DNA from: Anaerolinea thermophila
GTDB lineage: Bacteria; Chloroflexota; Anaerolineae; Anaerolineales; Villigracilaceae
Reading direction: 5' to 3'
Assembly: GCA_020722305.1 (NCBI GenBank)
Contig: DYLB01000040.1
Location: 5,085-14,095, forward strand
DNA length: 9,011 bases
The stretch's first letter is position 1. Every line of letters begins with the position of its first letter. Below are positions 1 to 6,503 of the stretch, piece after piece. The notes below the pieces were generated by a model that was not told the origin of the DNA, searched no databases, and was given only the letters and a program-made list of their open reading frames with translations. Made by a program: the position numbers and the translations under genes.

Positions 1-26
1 AAGGTCAATCTGGCGCTTCCGGTTGC

Positions 27-1037
27 CTACCTTTTCCCGTCCTTTCGTCGGACGTGTAAGATCGCGATCTTGGTCGGGTGGTTGAAGGGAGCCGGGTCGG
101 TCGGGTAGGGCCGTCCCGAAAAACTGCCGAAGTCTTCTTTGTATCCGGTGCAATCCTCCGGCACGAGGATGAGGGTCTCGAGGCTCATATAGCCGTCAGC
201 GCAGAGAGATTCCAGGCTGGCGAGGTAATCCTGTCCGCTCAGGAAGAGGGCGTTGTTGATGGCCACCAGCCAGCCGTCGTGGGCGATCAATGGGCGGACC
301 TTGTTGACCAGCCGCGGATATTCGCCGAGCAGGTCAACTCGTCCGTGTTTGGATGCGGAGAAGAACGGGGGATCGAGGATGACGCAATCGAACAGGCTCC
401 CCGCCTGACGGAAGCGGGCGGCGACGTCGAAGAAATCCCCGGCTACGAGATCGCCGTCCCGGACCCTTAGCCCGTTCGCCGTTATGGAGGCTTTGGCCAG
501 GCCGAGGAAGCGCCGCGTCCGGTCGGTCTGGAGCACGCGGGCCGCACCGCCTGCTAAAGCCGCCACGCCCAGGCTGCCGGTGTAGGCGAAGGTGTTGAGC
601 ACGCGCTTGCCCGTCAGGTTGTCTTTCAGCCATCGGCGCAGGTTACGCGTGTCGAGGTAGAAGGAGGTGTCCTGGTTGAGGGTCAAGTCGAGGGCGTAGG
701 TCACGCCGTTTTCAAGGATATGGCGGTCGGGCTTCTTGCCGAAGAGCAGGCGTCCGCGGCGGGAGTCGGGGTCGCGAGCGCGGCGGTCTTTGAGCAGGAT
801 GCAGCGGAGGAAAGGCAATTCGTCACGGAGCCAGGCCGAGAGGTCCGGGATGAGCGGGTGGAGCCTCTCCGGCGGGTCGGACTGGTTGAGCAGCACGGCA
901 GTCCGCCCGTAGAGTTCGACGGTCAAATCCGGCCAGCCTTCGGTGAAGCCGTTGAACAGGCGCAGGGCGGAGTCATGAGGTTCGGTCAGCAGGCGGGAGC
1001 GGGCGGCGAGGGCGGGTTGGAGGAGGTGGATGTCCAC
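27..1037 (-). CDS. Class I SAM-dependent rRNA methyltransferase, RlmI/RlmK-like, without PUA domain
   Basis: Likely transfers a methyl group from S-adenosylmethionine to a base of 23S rRNA, judged by resemblance to the RlmI/RlmK(RlmL C-terminal)/YccW family. From the GTG start at 1037 it is 336 residues. An N-terminal half-domain leads to the family stretch ENGVTYALDL and NQDTSFYLDTR (about 109-131). The SAM-binding motif I, VLNTFAYTGSLGVAA, is at about 146-160 and the catalytic-type DPPFF motif at about 222-226. E. coli RlmI is about 60 residues longer because of an N-terminal PUA domain, which is absent here. The frame stays open upstream to 1208, but that extension is low-complexity and runs through the secF terminator, so I reject it. 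The GTG sits in a small palindrome (1026-1037), and the best Shine-Dalgarno (AAGG, 13 nt upstream) is weak. The exact target base cannot be read from sequence. Confidence 0.85.
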   Translation of the reverse strand: MDIHLLQPALAARSRLLTEPHDSALRLFNGFTEGWPDLTVELYGRTAVLLNQSDPPERLHPLIPDLSAWLRDELPFLRCILLKDRRARDPDSRRGRLLFGKKPDRHILENGVTYALDLTLNQDTSFYLDTRNLRRWLKDNLTGKRVLNTFAYTGSLGVAALAGGAARVLQTDRTRRFLGLAKASITANGLRVRDGDLVAGDFFDVAARFRQAGSLFDCVILDPPFFSASKHGRVDLLGEYPRLVNKVRPLIAHDGWLVAINNALFLSGQDYLASLESLCADGYMSLETLILVPEDCTGYKEDFGSFSGRPYPTDPAPFNHPTKIAILHVRRKDGKR

Positions 1038-1069
1038 GGAAGTTATTTTACCTTGAGCAGGAACGTCCC

Positions 1070-1112
1070 GAAGGTTTGTCGTGGTGAGCAAAGGCAGTGC
1101 CTCGAAACCTTC
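1070..1112. repeat. Intergenic imperfect inverted repeat
   Basis: GAAGGTTT at 1070-1077 pairs with AAACCTTC at 1105-1112. A smaller AGGC/GCCT hairpin lies inside (1092-1095 and 1099-1102). It lies between the secF terminator and the GTG of the methyltransferase. The GTCGTGGTGAGC-type wording resembles short dispersed intergenic palindromes common in Chloroflexota and other environmental genomes. That resemblance is from memory and was not searched. Confidence 0.4.
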
Positions 1113-1138
1113 TGAACGGTTGGGAGAGGGGCCAAATG

Positions 1139-1167
1139 AAAAAGGCGCACCTTGCGATGCGCCTTTT
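1139..1167 (-). terminator. Rho-independent terminator of the secDF operon
   Basis: Read on the minus strand, AAAAGGCGCA and TGCGCCTTTT form a perfect 10-bp stem (1158-1167 with 1140-1149) with an 8-nt loop. The stem runs into a five-T tract on that strand. It lies about 60 nt after the secF stop and before the GTG of the rRNA methyltransferase, so it separates the two transcription units. Confidence 0.8.
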
Positions 1168-1178
1168 ATTGTCAGGAC

Positions 1179-1230
1179 AGGAGTCCGAAGTCTGAGACTT
1201 CGGTGCAAAATCGGGAGATTTTGCGCTCCT
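1179..1230. repeat. Double-hairpin palindromic element abutting the secF stop
   Basis: Two perfect 8-bp hairpins stand side by side: CCGAAGTC/GACTTCGG (1185-1192 and 1196-1203, 3-nt loop) and GCAAAATC/GATTTTGC (1205-1212 and 1217-1224, 4-nt loop). Both are enclosed by a 5-bp outer stem, AGGAG (1179-1183) with CTCCT (1226-1230), giving a three-way-junction shape. Its last base is the first position of the secF TAA (1230-1232). It looks like a REP-type mobile palindrome or a processed 3' UTR structure. Only one copy is in the window. Confidence 0.6.
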
Positions 1231-2147
1231 TATACAGCGGCTTCTTTATTCCGGCCGAACCAGTTGCGCCATTCCTTCTTTTCCCAGACGACCAGGATCG
1301 GGGCGGCGATGAAGATGGACGAGTAGGTCCCGCTCATCAGGCCGACCAGCAGGACGATGGCGAACTCGCGCAGGGTCACGCCGCCGAACATGGCCAGGGC
1401 CAGGAGCATGAACTCGACCGTCATCAACTGGGTGTTGATCGAGCGCTGGAGGGTCTGGACGATGGAGTGGTTGACCAGGGTCTCGAAGTCCAGGCGGCGG
1501 TAGAGGCTGGCGTTCTCGCGGATGCGGTCGAAGACCACGATGGTATCCTGCATCGAGAAGCCGATCACGGTCAGCAGGGCGGTCAGGAAGAGTGAATCGA
1601 TCTCCCAGTCGAAGAACAGGCTGCCGAAGCCGGTGATGGCGAAGATGATCGCCACGTCGTGGATCATGGCCAGGATGGCGCACATGCCGTAGCGGAAGGC
1701 GTTCTGCACGCCGCGGAACGACCAGGCGATGAAGGCCACCACCAGCAGGGATGAGACGACCACCGCCAGTGTTGCCCGGCTGGTGACCTGTTCGCCGATG
1801 CTGGGACCCACGCTGTCGAAGCGCTGAACCGTGACCGCACCGAGTTTGGATTCCATGTTTTGCAGGACCGTGTCGCGGCTGTCGTCTTGCAGGAACTCGG
1901 AACGGATGATGAAGGTGCCGGATTCGGTAGTCTGCACCTGGGCGTCCTGGATGCCGGCATCGTCGTAGACCGCCAGGATGTCGGCGGGTTGGACGGCGGC
2001 AGAGTCAATGGAGACTTCGAGCAGGCTGCCGCCGGTGAAGTCAATCGAGAGCGGCAGGCCGCCCTTGAGGAACAGGGCGATCAATCCGGTGACGATCAGT
2101 ACCAGGGAGCCGATGAAGAAGGTGTAACGTTTGCCGAGGATATTCAT
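1230..2147 (-). CDS. secF: Protein translocase subunit SecF
   Basis: Inner-membrane partner of SecD. SecDF uses the proton gradient to pull proteins across after SecA-driven translocation through SecYEG. The protein is 305 residues, normal for SecF. TM1 is at about 8-28, followed by the SecF signature IDFTGGSLLEV (35-45) and a short extracytoplasmic region. VGPSIG (113-118) precedes TM2. The membrane block of five further helices spans about 125-288 and contains the conserved DTIVVFDRIREN (201-212). The C-terminus is short and charged. The ATG has a clear GGAG 9 nt upstream. secD ends only 15 bp before it, so the two are co-transcribed. Transcription ends at the hairpin near 1140-1167. Confidence 0.96.
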   Translation of the reverse strand: MNILGKRYTFFIGSLVLIVTGLIALFLKGGLPLSIDFTGGSLLEVSIDSAAVQPADILAVYDDAGIQDAQVQTTESGTFIIRSEFLQDDSRDTVLQNMESKLGAVTVQRFDSVGPSIGEQVTSRATLAVVVSSLLVVAFIAWSFRGVQNAFRYGMCAILAMIHDVAIIFAITGFGSLFFDWEIDSLFLTALLTVIGFSMQDTIVVFDRIRENASLYRRLDFETLVNHSIVQTLQRSINTQLMTVEFMLLALAMFGGVTLREFAIVLLVGLMSGTYSSIFIAAPILVVWEKKEWRNWFGRNKEAAV

Positions 2148-2162
2148 GTCCGCTGTCTCCTT

Positions 2163-3530
2163 TTAGATGCCAATCCAGCGGGAGAGATTGGTGGGTTTGA
2201 ACCTATCCAGCAATAAAGCCAGAAGGGCGCGAGTGATGAAGAGGGCCGAGAAGAGGCTGATGATCACACCCAGGGCCAGCGTCAAGGCGAAGCCTTTGAC
2301 GATGGTGGCCCCGAAGGTGCTGCCGAACCAGAACAGGATGCCGGAGGTGATCAGGGCGGCAATGTTCGAGTCTCGGATGGAGGGCCAGGCCCGAACCCAG
2401 GCCTGGTCGAAGGCTTGCGCCAGGGTGCGTCCGCCGCGCAACTCCTCTTTCAAGCGTTCGAAGACCAGGATATTGGCGTCCAGCGCCGAACCGGTCGAGA
2501 GCAGGAAACCGGCGATGCCGGGCAGGGTCAGCGTGACCGGGATGTATTTGAATAGGGCAAAGGCCATCGCGGCATAGAACAAGATCGAAAGATCGGCGGC
2601 GATGCCGGGCAGGCGGTAGTAAATCCCCATGAACAGGATCACGATGATCGTCCCGACCAGGCCGGCGACCAGGCTCTTGCGCAGCGAGTCTTCGCCGAGG
2701 GTGGGGCCGATGATGCGGGTCTCGACGATCTTGAGCGGGATAGGCAGGGAGCCGTAGCGCAGCTGGACGGCCAGGGCGTTGGCTTCTTCGAGGGTGAACC
2801 TGCCCTGGATTACGCCGCTGCCGGTGGTGATGGCGCTGTCAATGCGCGGCGACGAAATGACCTGTTTGTCCAAAACGATGGTAAGGTATTTGCCGACATT
2901 GGCTGAAGTGTGCTCCCCGAAGACCTTCGTGCCGTTGGCGGTGAGGGTGAAGCTGATCTCCGGGTTGCCTAACTGGCTGGCGGAGACGGTCACGGAGGCC
3001 AGGTCCTTGCCGGTCATCACCGTATGGTAAATGACTGCGGGAGCGTTGGGGTCCTGTGCGGCTGGCGTCGAGCCGGATTCGTTGAAATCGGTCTGGATGG
3101 TCGTGCCGGGTTGGAGCGACTGGTCGCCGGTATCCACGAATTCGAGCAGGCCGGTCTGGCGCAGGGTGGCGATGATGCTCTCGGCATCCTTGGCGCCGGG
3201 GAATTCGGCAACGATACGGCGGTCACCGGCGACCTGGATCACGTTCTCGCTGACGCCCAAGGCGTTGGTGCGGTTCTCGATGATGGTGCGGGCCACTTGC
3301 ATGTCTTCGGCTTTGATGTCGAAGTCAGCGGCCACGTCGGCTTCGAGCAGGACTTGCAAGCCGCCTTGCAGGTCGAGTCCCAGCTTGGGGGAAACGTTCC
3401 GCTGGAACAGGGGCGTGCCGGTTTGGGAGAAAGGATTGGGGATCGTGAGGGTGTCGCTCAGATCGATCCAGACCGCGACGGCGGCGATGAGCAAGATGAT
3501 GAACAATCGGGTGTATAAATTTCGGGTCAT
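2163..3530 (-). CDS. secD: Protein translocase subunit SecD
   Basis: Inner-membrane RND-superfamily subunit of the SecDF accessory complex, which drives late steps of protein export with the proton motive force. It has 455 residues, the compact Gram-positive/Chloroflexota size rather than the roughly 615 of E. coli. TM1 (about 7-23) is followed by LGLDLQGGLQV (50-60). The large extracytoplasmic region (about 60-280) contains the periplasmic domain and ends in RIIGPTLGEDS. Five more TM helices follow (about 285-303, 311-330, 335-357, 388-409, 412-433). The proton-path motif is present as SALDANILVFERLKEE (348-363) with its conserved Asp351. The ATG has GGAG 10 nt upstream and a TATAAT box about 53 bp upstream. 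secF follows after 15 bp. No yajC lies next to it in this window. Confidence 0.96.
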   Translation of the reverse strand: MTRNLYTRLFIILLIAAVAVWIDLSDTLTIPNPFSQTGTPLFQRNVSPKLGLDLQGGLQVLLEADVAADFDIKAEDMQVARTIIENRTNALGVSENVIQVAGDRRIVAEFPGAKDAESIIATLRQTGLLEFVDTGDQSLQPGTTIQTDFNESGSTPAAQDPNAPAVIYHTVMTGKDLASVTVSASQLGNPEISFTLTANGTKVFGEHTSANVGKYLTIVLDKQVISSPRIDSAITTGSGVIQGRFTLEEANALAVQLRYGSLPIPLKIVETRIIGPTLGEDSLRKSLVAGLVGTIIVILFMGIYYRLPGIAADLSILFYAAMAFALFKYIPVTLTLPGIAGFLLSTGSALDANILVFERLKEELRGGRTLAQAFDQAWVRAWPSIRDSNIAALITSGILFWFGSTFGATIVKGFALTLALGVIISLFSALFITRALLALLLDRFKPTNLSRWIGI

Positions 3531-3553
3531 TCAGCGTTATCTCCGTTCACGAA

Positions 3554-3585
3554 AATGCCAGCCTGGGGCTGGCGTGAGTGGCATT
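3554..3585. promoter_or_regulatory. Alternative hairpins in the secD leader
   Basis: Two mutually exclusive pairings are possible in the secDF leader. A tight GCCAGC/GCTGGC hairpin spans 3557-3562 with 3568-3573. A wider AATGCCA/TGGCATT pairing spans 3554-3560 with 3579-3585 and shares its left arm. The structure lies between the -10 box and the ribosome site. It could be a small attenuator or protein-binding site, but it could also be chance. Confidence 0.3.
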
Positions 3586-3588
3586 ATA
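3583..3588 (-). promoter_or_regulatory. -10 box of the secDF promoter
   Basis: A perfect TATAAT on the minus strand lies about 53 bp before the secD ATG, in the only gap between secD and the upstream gene cluster. The 16-18 nt spacing does not give a recognisable TTGACA, so the -35 is weak or absent. Confidence 0.5.
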
Positions 3589-3624
3589 CCCCCTTTGAAA
3601 TGTCGTGGCTAGGGAAATGCGCAA

Positions 3625-3662
3625 TTGTCATGCTGAACGCAGTGAAGCATCTCGCAGTGAAG
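3625..3662. repeat. Dispersed intergenic repeat (TCATGCTGAACG-type)
   Basis: The stretch contains GTCATGCTGAACG, then CAGTGAAGCATCTCGCAGTGAAGC, in which GCAGTGAAGC occurs twice. This wording matches a short repeat I recognise as widespread in intergenic DNA of Chloroflexota and other environmental bacteria. It fills the space between the end of the P-loop gene and the secD promoter. Only one clear copy is in the window, so the repeat status rests on recall. Confidence 0.5.
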
Positions 3663-3666
3663 CCTC

Positions 3667-4050
3667 TCATCCCCGCGTTTTGGAAACCCCCTGGCCCACT
3701 CGTTCGATGAATTCCAGCACGCGCGCCAGCACTTCCTCAATCGAAAGCGGATCCGTGTCGAGGTAAAGGTCGGCGTGCTGGCGGGCGTGGGACAGGCGGC
3801 GCTGCTGCTCGGCCCAGTCCCTTTCGAGCCAGTTTAGTTGTTTGCGTTGGACGGTGACCGGGTAGGAGGCGTCCAGGAAGATGAGCAGGTCGGGGTTGGT
3901 GATCCGCCGCCACATATCCGGGACGTGGGAGTGCTCCTGGGCAATGTGGCGGGCGCGGACCTCGTGCGCTTCCAGCCCCGCTGCCAGGGTGGATTTGCCC
4001 GAAGCGCAGGGTCCTACAAGCCCGACCAGGATCGTTTTAGCGGTTGTCAT
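3667..4050 (-). CDS. Small P-loop kinase-like NTPase
   Basis: Predicted cytoplasmic nucleotide-binding protein of 127 residues. A Walker A motif, GPCASGKST, is at 13-21. A Walker-B-like strand PDLLIFLDAS is at 53-62. The end, ADLYLDTDPLSIEEV (93-107), is typical of small-molecule kinases of the adenylate/APS/shikimate kinase fold. It is shorter than most such kinases (usually 170-200 residues), so the substrate-binding and lid regions are reduced. Neither substrate nor pathway can be read from it. The ATG at 4050 is fixed because an in-frame TGA lies immediately upstream. There is no good Shine-Dalgarno, and the start overlaps the end of the ion-channel gene by 14 bp, which suggests translational coupling. 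Confidence 0.7.
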   Translation of the reverse strand: MTTAKTILVGLVGPCASGKSTLAAGLEAHEVRARHIAQEHSHVPDMWRRITNPDLLIFLDASYPVTVQRKQLNWLERDWAEQQRRLSHARQHADLYLDTDPLSIEEVLARVLEFIERVGQGVSKTRG

Positions 4051-5065
4051 TCATCAGCAGGGTGATCTGTTTCGGGTTGCCCAGAACCGCCAGGGCGTCA
4101 CCCGCCCTCAGGGCCGCCTCGCCGGGTGGGTGCAGGTCCTTGTCCCCGGCCCGGTTGAGCAGCACGATGCTGACGTTGTAGTCCCGCTCTACGTCGGCTA
4201 CCGTCAGCCGGGTCAGGACGGAATTCTCGTTGACGTTCAAGCGCGCCAGGCTGAACGACTCGCCTTCGATGGTGAGCGGGCGGGTGATGTCGGCCCCGGC
4301 GGCCGCGGCCGCAAAGGCCGGAGCCGACATGCCGGTGGCGCTCAAGGCGGTGAAGCCGAACTGGCTGGTGAGGGCCTGGGCGAAGTCGTCGTCGAAGATA
4401 CGGGTGACGACCCGCAGGTCCGGGTTGATGCTGCGGGCCTTGACCGCAATTTTCAGGTTCAGGGCGTCGTTCTGGGTGCAGAGGATGATCGTCCGGGCGC
4501 GCTTCACGCCCGCGGCCTCCAGGGCAGCTTCGCGGCTGCCGTCGTCGTGGATGACCGGGATGCCCATCTTCTGGATTGAGCCGACCAGGTCGGCGCTCGG
4601 GTTGGCCTCGATCACCACCACCGCCTGATCCATCTGGTTCAGGTGATTCACCACCCGGAAGCCCAGGTGCCCCAGGCCAATCAGGATGATGTGGTTGTCG
4701 AAAGTCGAAGCGACGGCCATTTCCCACTCCTTGCTGCGGGAGCGCCGGTTGAACAGGGCGATCCCGAATTCGGTCAACCCCTGGGCCAGGATGCTCAGGC
4801 CGACCAGGGGCATGACGAAGAAAAAGATTTGCAGTACCGGGTGATGGGGGAATTCACCGAAGGCCTGGAGGAAGGTCAGGCTGAGCATCAGGAACAAGGC
4901 CTCGGGCAGACTGCCGACCGGCTCGCCGAACTGTTGGGACAGCCAGGCGTACAAAACGCCGCTGCCGAGGACCGCCCCGCCGAACAAGAGCAGCGGCCTG
5001 CCGAACTCGGTGAAGAGCAGTTGGGTCTCGCGCCAACTCGCCCGCCGCCTGCGCCATCGGTCCAT
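4037..5065 (-). CDS. Two-TM ion-channel-like protein with RCK (TrkA-N/TrkA-C) domains
   Basis: Membrane protein of 342 residues built like a bacterial ligand-gated K+ channel of the MthK type. A basic N-terminus is followed by TM1 (about 24-42), a pore-helix region (about 55-72) and TM2 (about 77-103). A cytoplasmic RCK/TrkA-N Rossmann domain (about 124-240) follows, with the GLGHLG nucleotide motif at 130-135 and an acidic Glu153 after strand 2. A TrkA-C-like domain runs from about 260 to 340. The filter position reads LQAFGEFP rather than TVGYGDxxP, so selectivity for K+ is doubtful even though the fold matches. The ATG lies 6 bp after the phosphatase stop and lacks a strong ribosome site, so coupled translation is likely. 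The RCK domain may sense NAD(H), ATP/ADP, c-di-AMP or Ca2+; the sequence does not say which. Confidence 0.82.
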   Translation of the reverse strand: MDRWRRRRASWRETQLLFTEFGRPLLLFGGAVLGSGVLYAWLSQQFGEPVGSLPEALFLMLSLTFLQAFGEFPHHPVLQIFFFVMPLVGLSILAQGLTEFGIALFNRRSRSKEWEMAVASTFDNHIILIGLGHLGFRVVNHLNQMDQAVVVIEANPSADLVGSIQKMGIPVIHDDGSREAALEAAGVKRARTIILCTQNDALNLKIAVKARSINPDLRVVTRIFDDDFAQALTSQFGFTALSATGMSAPAFAAAAAGADITRPLTIEGESFSLARLNVNENSVLTRLTVADVERDYNVSIVLLNRAGDKDLHPPGEAALRAGDALAVLGNPKQITLLMNDNR

Positions 5066-5071
5066 GGAAGC

Positions 5072-5776
5072 TCAGTTGATTGGCAGGCGTACCGACATGC
5101 GGCGCACGTCGTCCCCCTGGCGCTGGACGACCTTCAGCACCACCACGCTGACGTCGTCCGCCGGGCGGCCGTCGTCCAGGTTGACGGCGTGGGACAGCAG
5201 GGCATCGGCAATGTGTTGAGGCGAGGGGTCCTGGTCTTCGATGATGGATTGCAGTACCAGACCGATCTCCATCGGGCGGCCGCGGCGCGTCCCGGCGTGG
5301 ATCAGGCCGTCGGTGAAGAGCACGACCAGCAGCCCCGGTTCCACGCCCAGTTCGGTGATTAGCGGGCGGGTGTTGCGGGCCACGCCGATGGGTTGGCTGT
5401 CGGAATCCAGGCAGTCAATCACGTCGTTGTGGCAGACGTAGATCGGGGCCGGGTTGTTGCGGCTGAGGACGATCGTGCCGGTCAGCAGGTCGAGCGAAGC
5501 GATGTTCAGGGTGCACGAGACGCGGCCCTTCTTGTCGGTGTAGAGCGAGTCCGAGGCCGCGCGGGCAGCTGCCCCGTCCCGCACGCCTTCGGCCAGCAGC
5601 CCGATCACTTTGCGCACCACCAGCATCGAAACCGCCTTGGCTCCCGGCCCGGAGGTCTGCCCGTCCGCCAACACTACCGAAAGGCCGCCGTTGGGGCGCT
5701 CAATCACTTCCAGAGTGTCGCCGCTCTCCGCTGAGGCGTATTTATTGACCTTGGCTACAGCAATTTGAATTTCCAT
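5072..5776 (-). CDS. PP2C/SpoIIE-type Ser/Thr protein phosphatase
   Basis: Predicted metal-dependent phosphatase of 234 residues, consisting of a bare catalytic domain with no sensor or membrane part. Metal-binding signatures are in order: LADGQTSGPGAKAVS (36-50; Asp38 as the first metal ligand), FTDGLIHAG (154-162; Asp156) and ADDVSVVVLK (206-215; Asp207/Asp208). This arrangement is closer to SpoIIE/RsbU phosphatases than to classical PP2C. Such enzymes dephosphorylate anti-sigma-factor antagonists or Ser/Thr-kinase targets, but no partner kinase or STAS protein is in this window. It starts 9 bp after the methyltransferase stop and ends 6 bp before the channel gene. The ATG lacks a strong Shine-Dalgarno. 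Confidence 0.85.
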   Translation of the reverse strand: MEIQIAVAKVNKYASAESGDTLEVIERPNGGLSVVLADGQTSGPGAKAVSMLVVRKVIGLLAEGVRDGAAARAASDSLYTDKKGRVSCTLNIASLDLLTGTIVLSRNNPAPIYVCHNDVIDCLDSDSQPIGVARNTRPLITELGVEPGLLVVLFTDGLIHAGTRRGRPMEIGLVLQSIIEDQDPSPQHIADALLSHAVNLDDGRPADDVSVVVLKVVQRQGDDVRRMSVRLPIN

Positions 5777-5785
5777 ACTTTAATT

Positions 5786-6442
5786 CTACTTCATTTCCCG
5801 GCGGCTGGCGATAAGGATCATCACTGTGCTGGTGTGGACTTGAGCGGTCTCGACCCGCAGGTCGAATCCTGCTTCGACGAAGCGGTCCACTATCTCAGGC
5901 GGTATCTCGCCGGGCGTCCCGGACGTCTGGCCCGTCACCCGGAAAGCCCAGCCGGTCAACCGCTCGAGCAGGCTTCCGTTTCCCGGCCAGGCACCGACGA
6001 CGACCGCCAGCCGTCCCCCCGGCCGCAGTACTCGCCCCGCCTCCGACAGGGTTTCGGGCTGGACGATGTATTCGCTGGGGAAGGTGGCGACGACCGTGTC
6101 GAAGGTCACGCCCCGGAATGGCAGGCTTTGGGCGTACCCCTGGACCAGCCTGGGACGGATGCCTGCCTCCCGCAAACGCCGGCTTGCCTTGCGGACCATG
6201 AAAGGGCTGGCGTCCAGCCCGGTGACGTCCCACCCCCGGCGGATGAGGGTGGCGTGCAGGTGGCCGGGGCCGAACCCGATCTCGAGGATGCGTTTCCCTT
6301 GCAAATGGGGCAGGACGCTGTGGACCCAATCTTGCCAGCGGCCGAGCGAGACCAGGGCCGCGACGGCGTCATAGGTCCAGGCGAACTGATTGTAGAGCAG
6401 GTGGAAGCCGAAAACGGTCAGCCGGCGCAGGAGTGATTTCAT
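5786..6442 (-). CDS. Class I SAM-dependent methyltransferase (Methyltransf_11/UbiE-like)
   Basis: Cytoplasmic methyltransferase of 218 residues from the ATG at 6442. SAM-binding motif I, ILEIGFGPG, is at about 52-60. The acidic motif II, VTGLDAS, is at about 73-79. SLPFRGVTFDTVVATFP (about 106-122) and LRPGGRL (about 139-145) are typical of the Methyltransf_11 family. The N-terminal YNQFAWTYDAVA resembles the entry helix of UbiE-like enzymes. The substrate is unknown: it could be a small molecule, lipid or quinone. A TTG 15 nt upstream is in frame but lies inside the terminator stem of the preceding unit, so I chose the ATG. It is the first gene of the four-gene cluster that continues with the phosphatase. 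Confidence 0.82.
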   Translation of the reverse strand: MKSLLRRLTVFGFHLLYNQFAWTYDAVAALVSLGRWQDWVHSVLPHLQGKRILEIGFGPGHLHATLIRRGWDVTGLDASPFMVRKASRRLREAGIRPRLVQGYAQSLPFRGVTFDTVVATFPSEYIVQPETLSEAGRVLRPGGRLAVVVGAWPGNGSLLERLTGWAFRVTGQTSGTPGEIPPEIVDRFVEAGFDLRVETAQVHTSTVMILIASRREMK

Positions 6443-6454
6443 CGAAAAATGAAA

Positions 6455-6486
6455 CAAGGGTTTGACCGGTGAAAGTCAAACCCTTG
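6455..6486 (-). terminator. Hairpin terminator after the YtxH gene
   Basis: A perfect 12-bp stem, CAAGGGTTTGAC at 6455-6466 with GTCAAACCCTTG at 6475-6486 and an 8-nt loop. On the minus strand it is followed by TTTCATTTTT. It lies 18 bp after the ytxH stop and ends only 12 bp before the methyltransferase ATG. It terminates the YtxH unit and may also shape the leader of the next operon. Confidence 0.7.
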
Positions 6487-6503
6487 AGTCTGGATGGTTG
6501 GGA

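Noticed and set aside
1038..1208. Upstream extension of the rRNA methyltransferase to a 393-residue protein
   Set aside because: The extra 57 residues are low-complexity, run through an intrinsic terminator and hairpins, and match nothing in the family. The GTG at 1037 opens directly into conserved sequence.
3024..3612. Long plus-strand frames opposite secD (164 and 193 residues)
   Set aside because: They are antisense to a clear SecD, have no recognisable domain, and arise from the GC-rich codon pattern.
4098..4727. Minus-strand second frame, 209 residues, Arg/Pro/His-rich
   Set aside because: It lies in another frame of the RCK channel gene and is low-complexity.
4643..5362. Plus-strand frame of 239 residues rich in Gln, Asp and His
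   Set aside because: It spans the opposite strand of two well-supported genes and its composition is that of a codon shadow.
5765..6436. Plus-strand frame of 223 residues
   Set aside because: It is an antisense shadow of the SAM methyltransferase, which has clear motifs.
6443..6457. TTG start for the methyltransferase
   Set aside because: It lies within the terminator stem, and the ATG 15 nt downstream is a better start.
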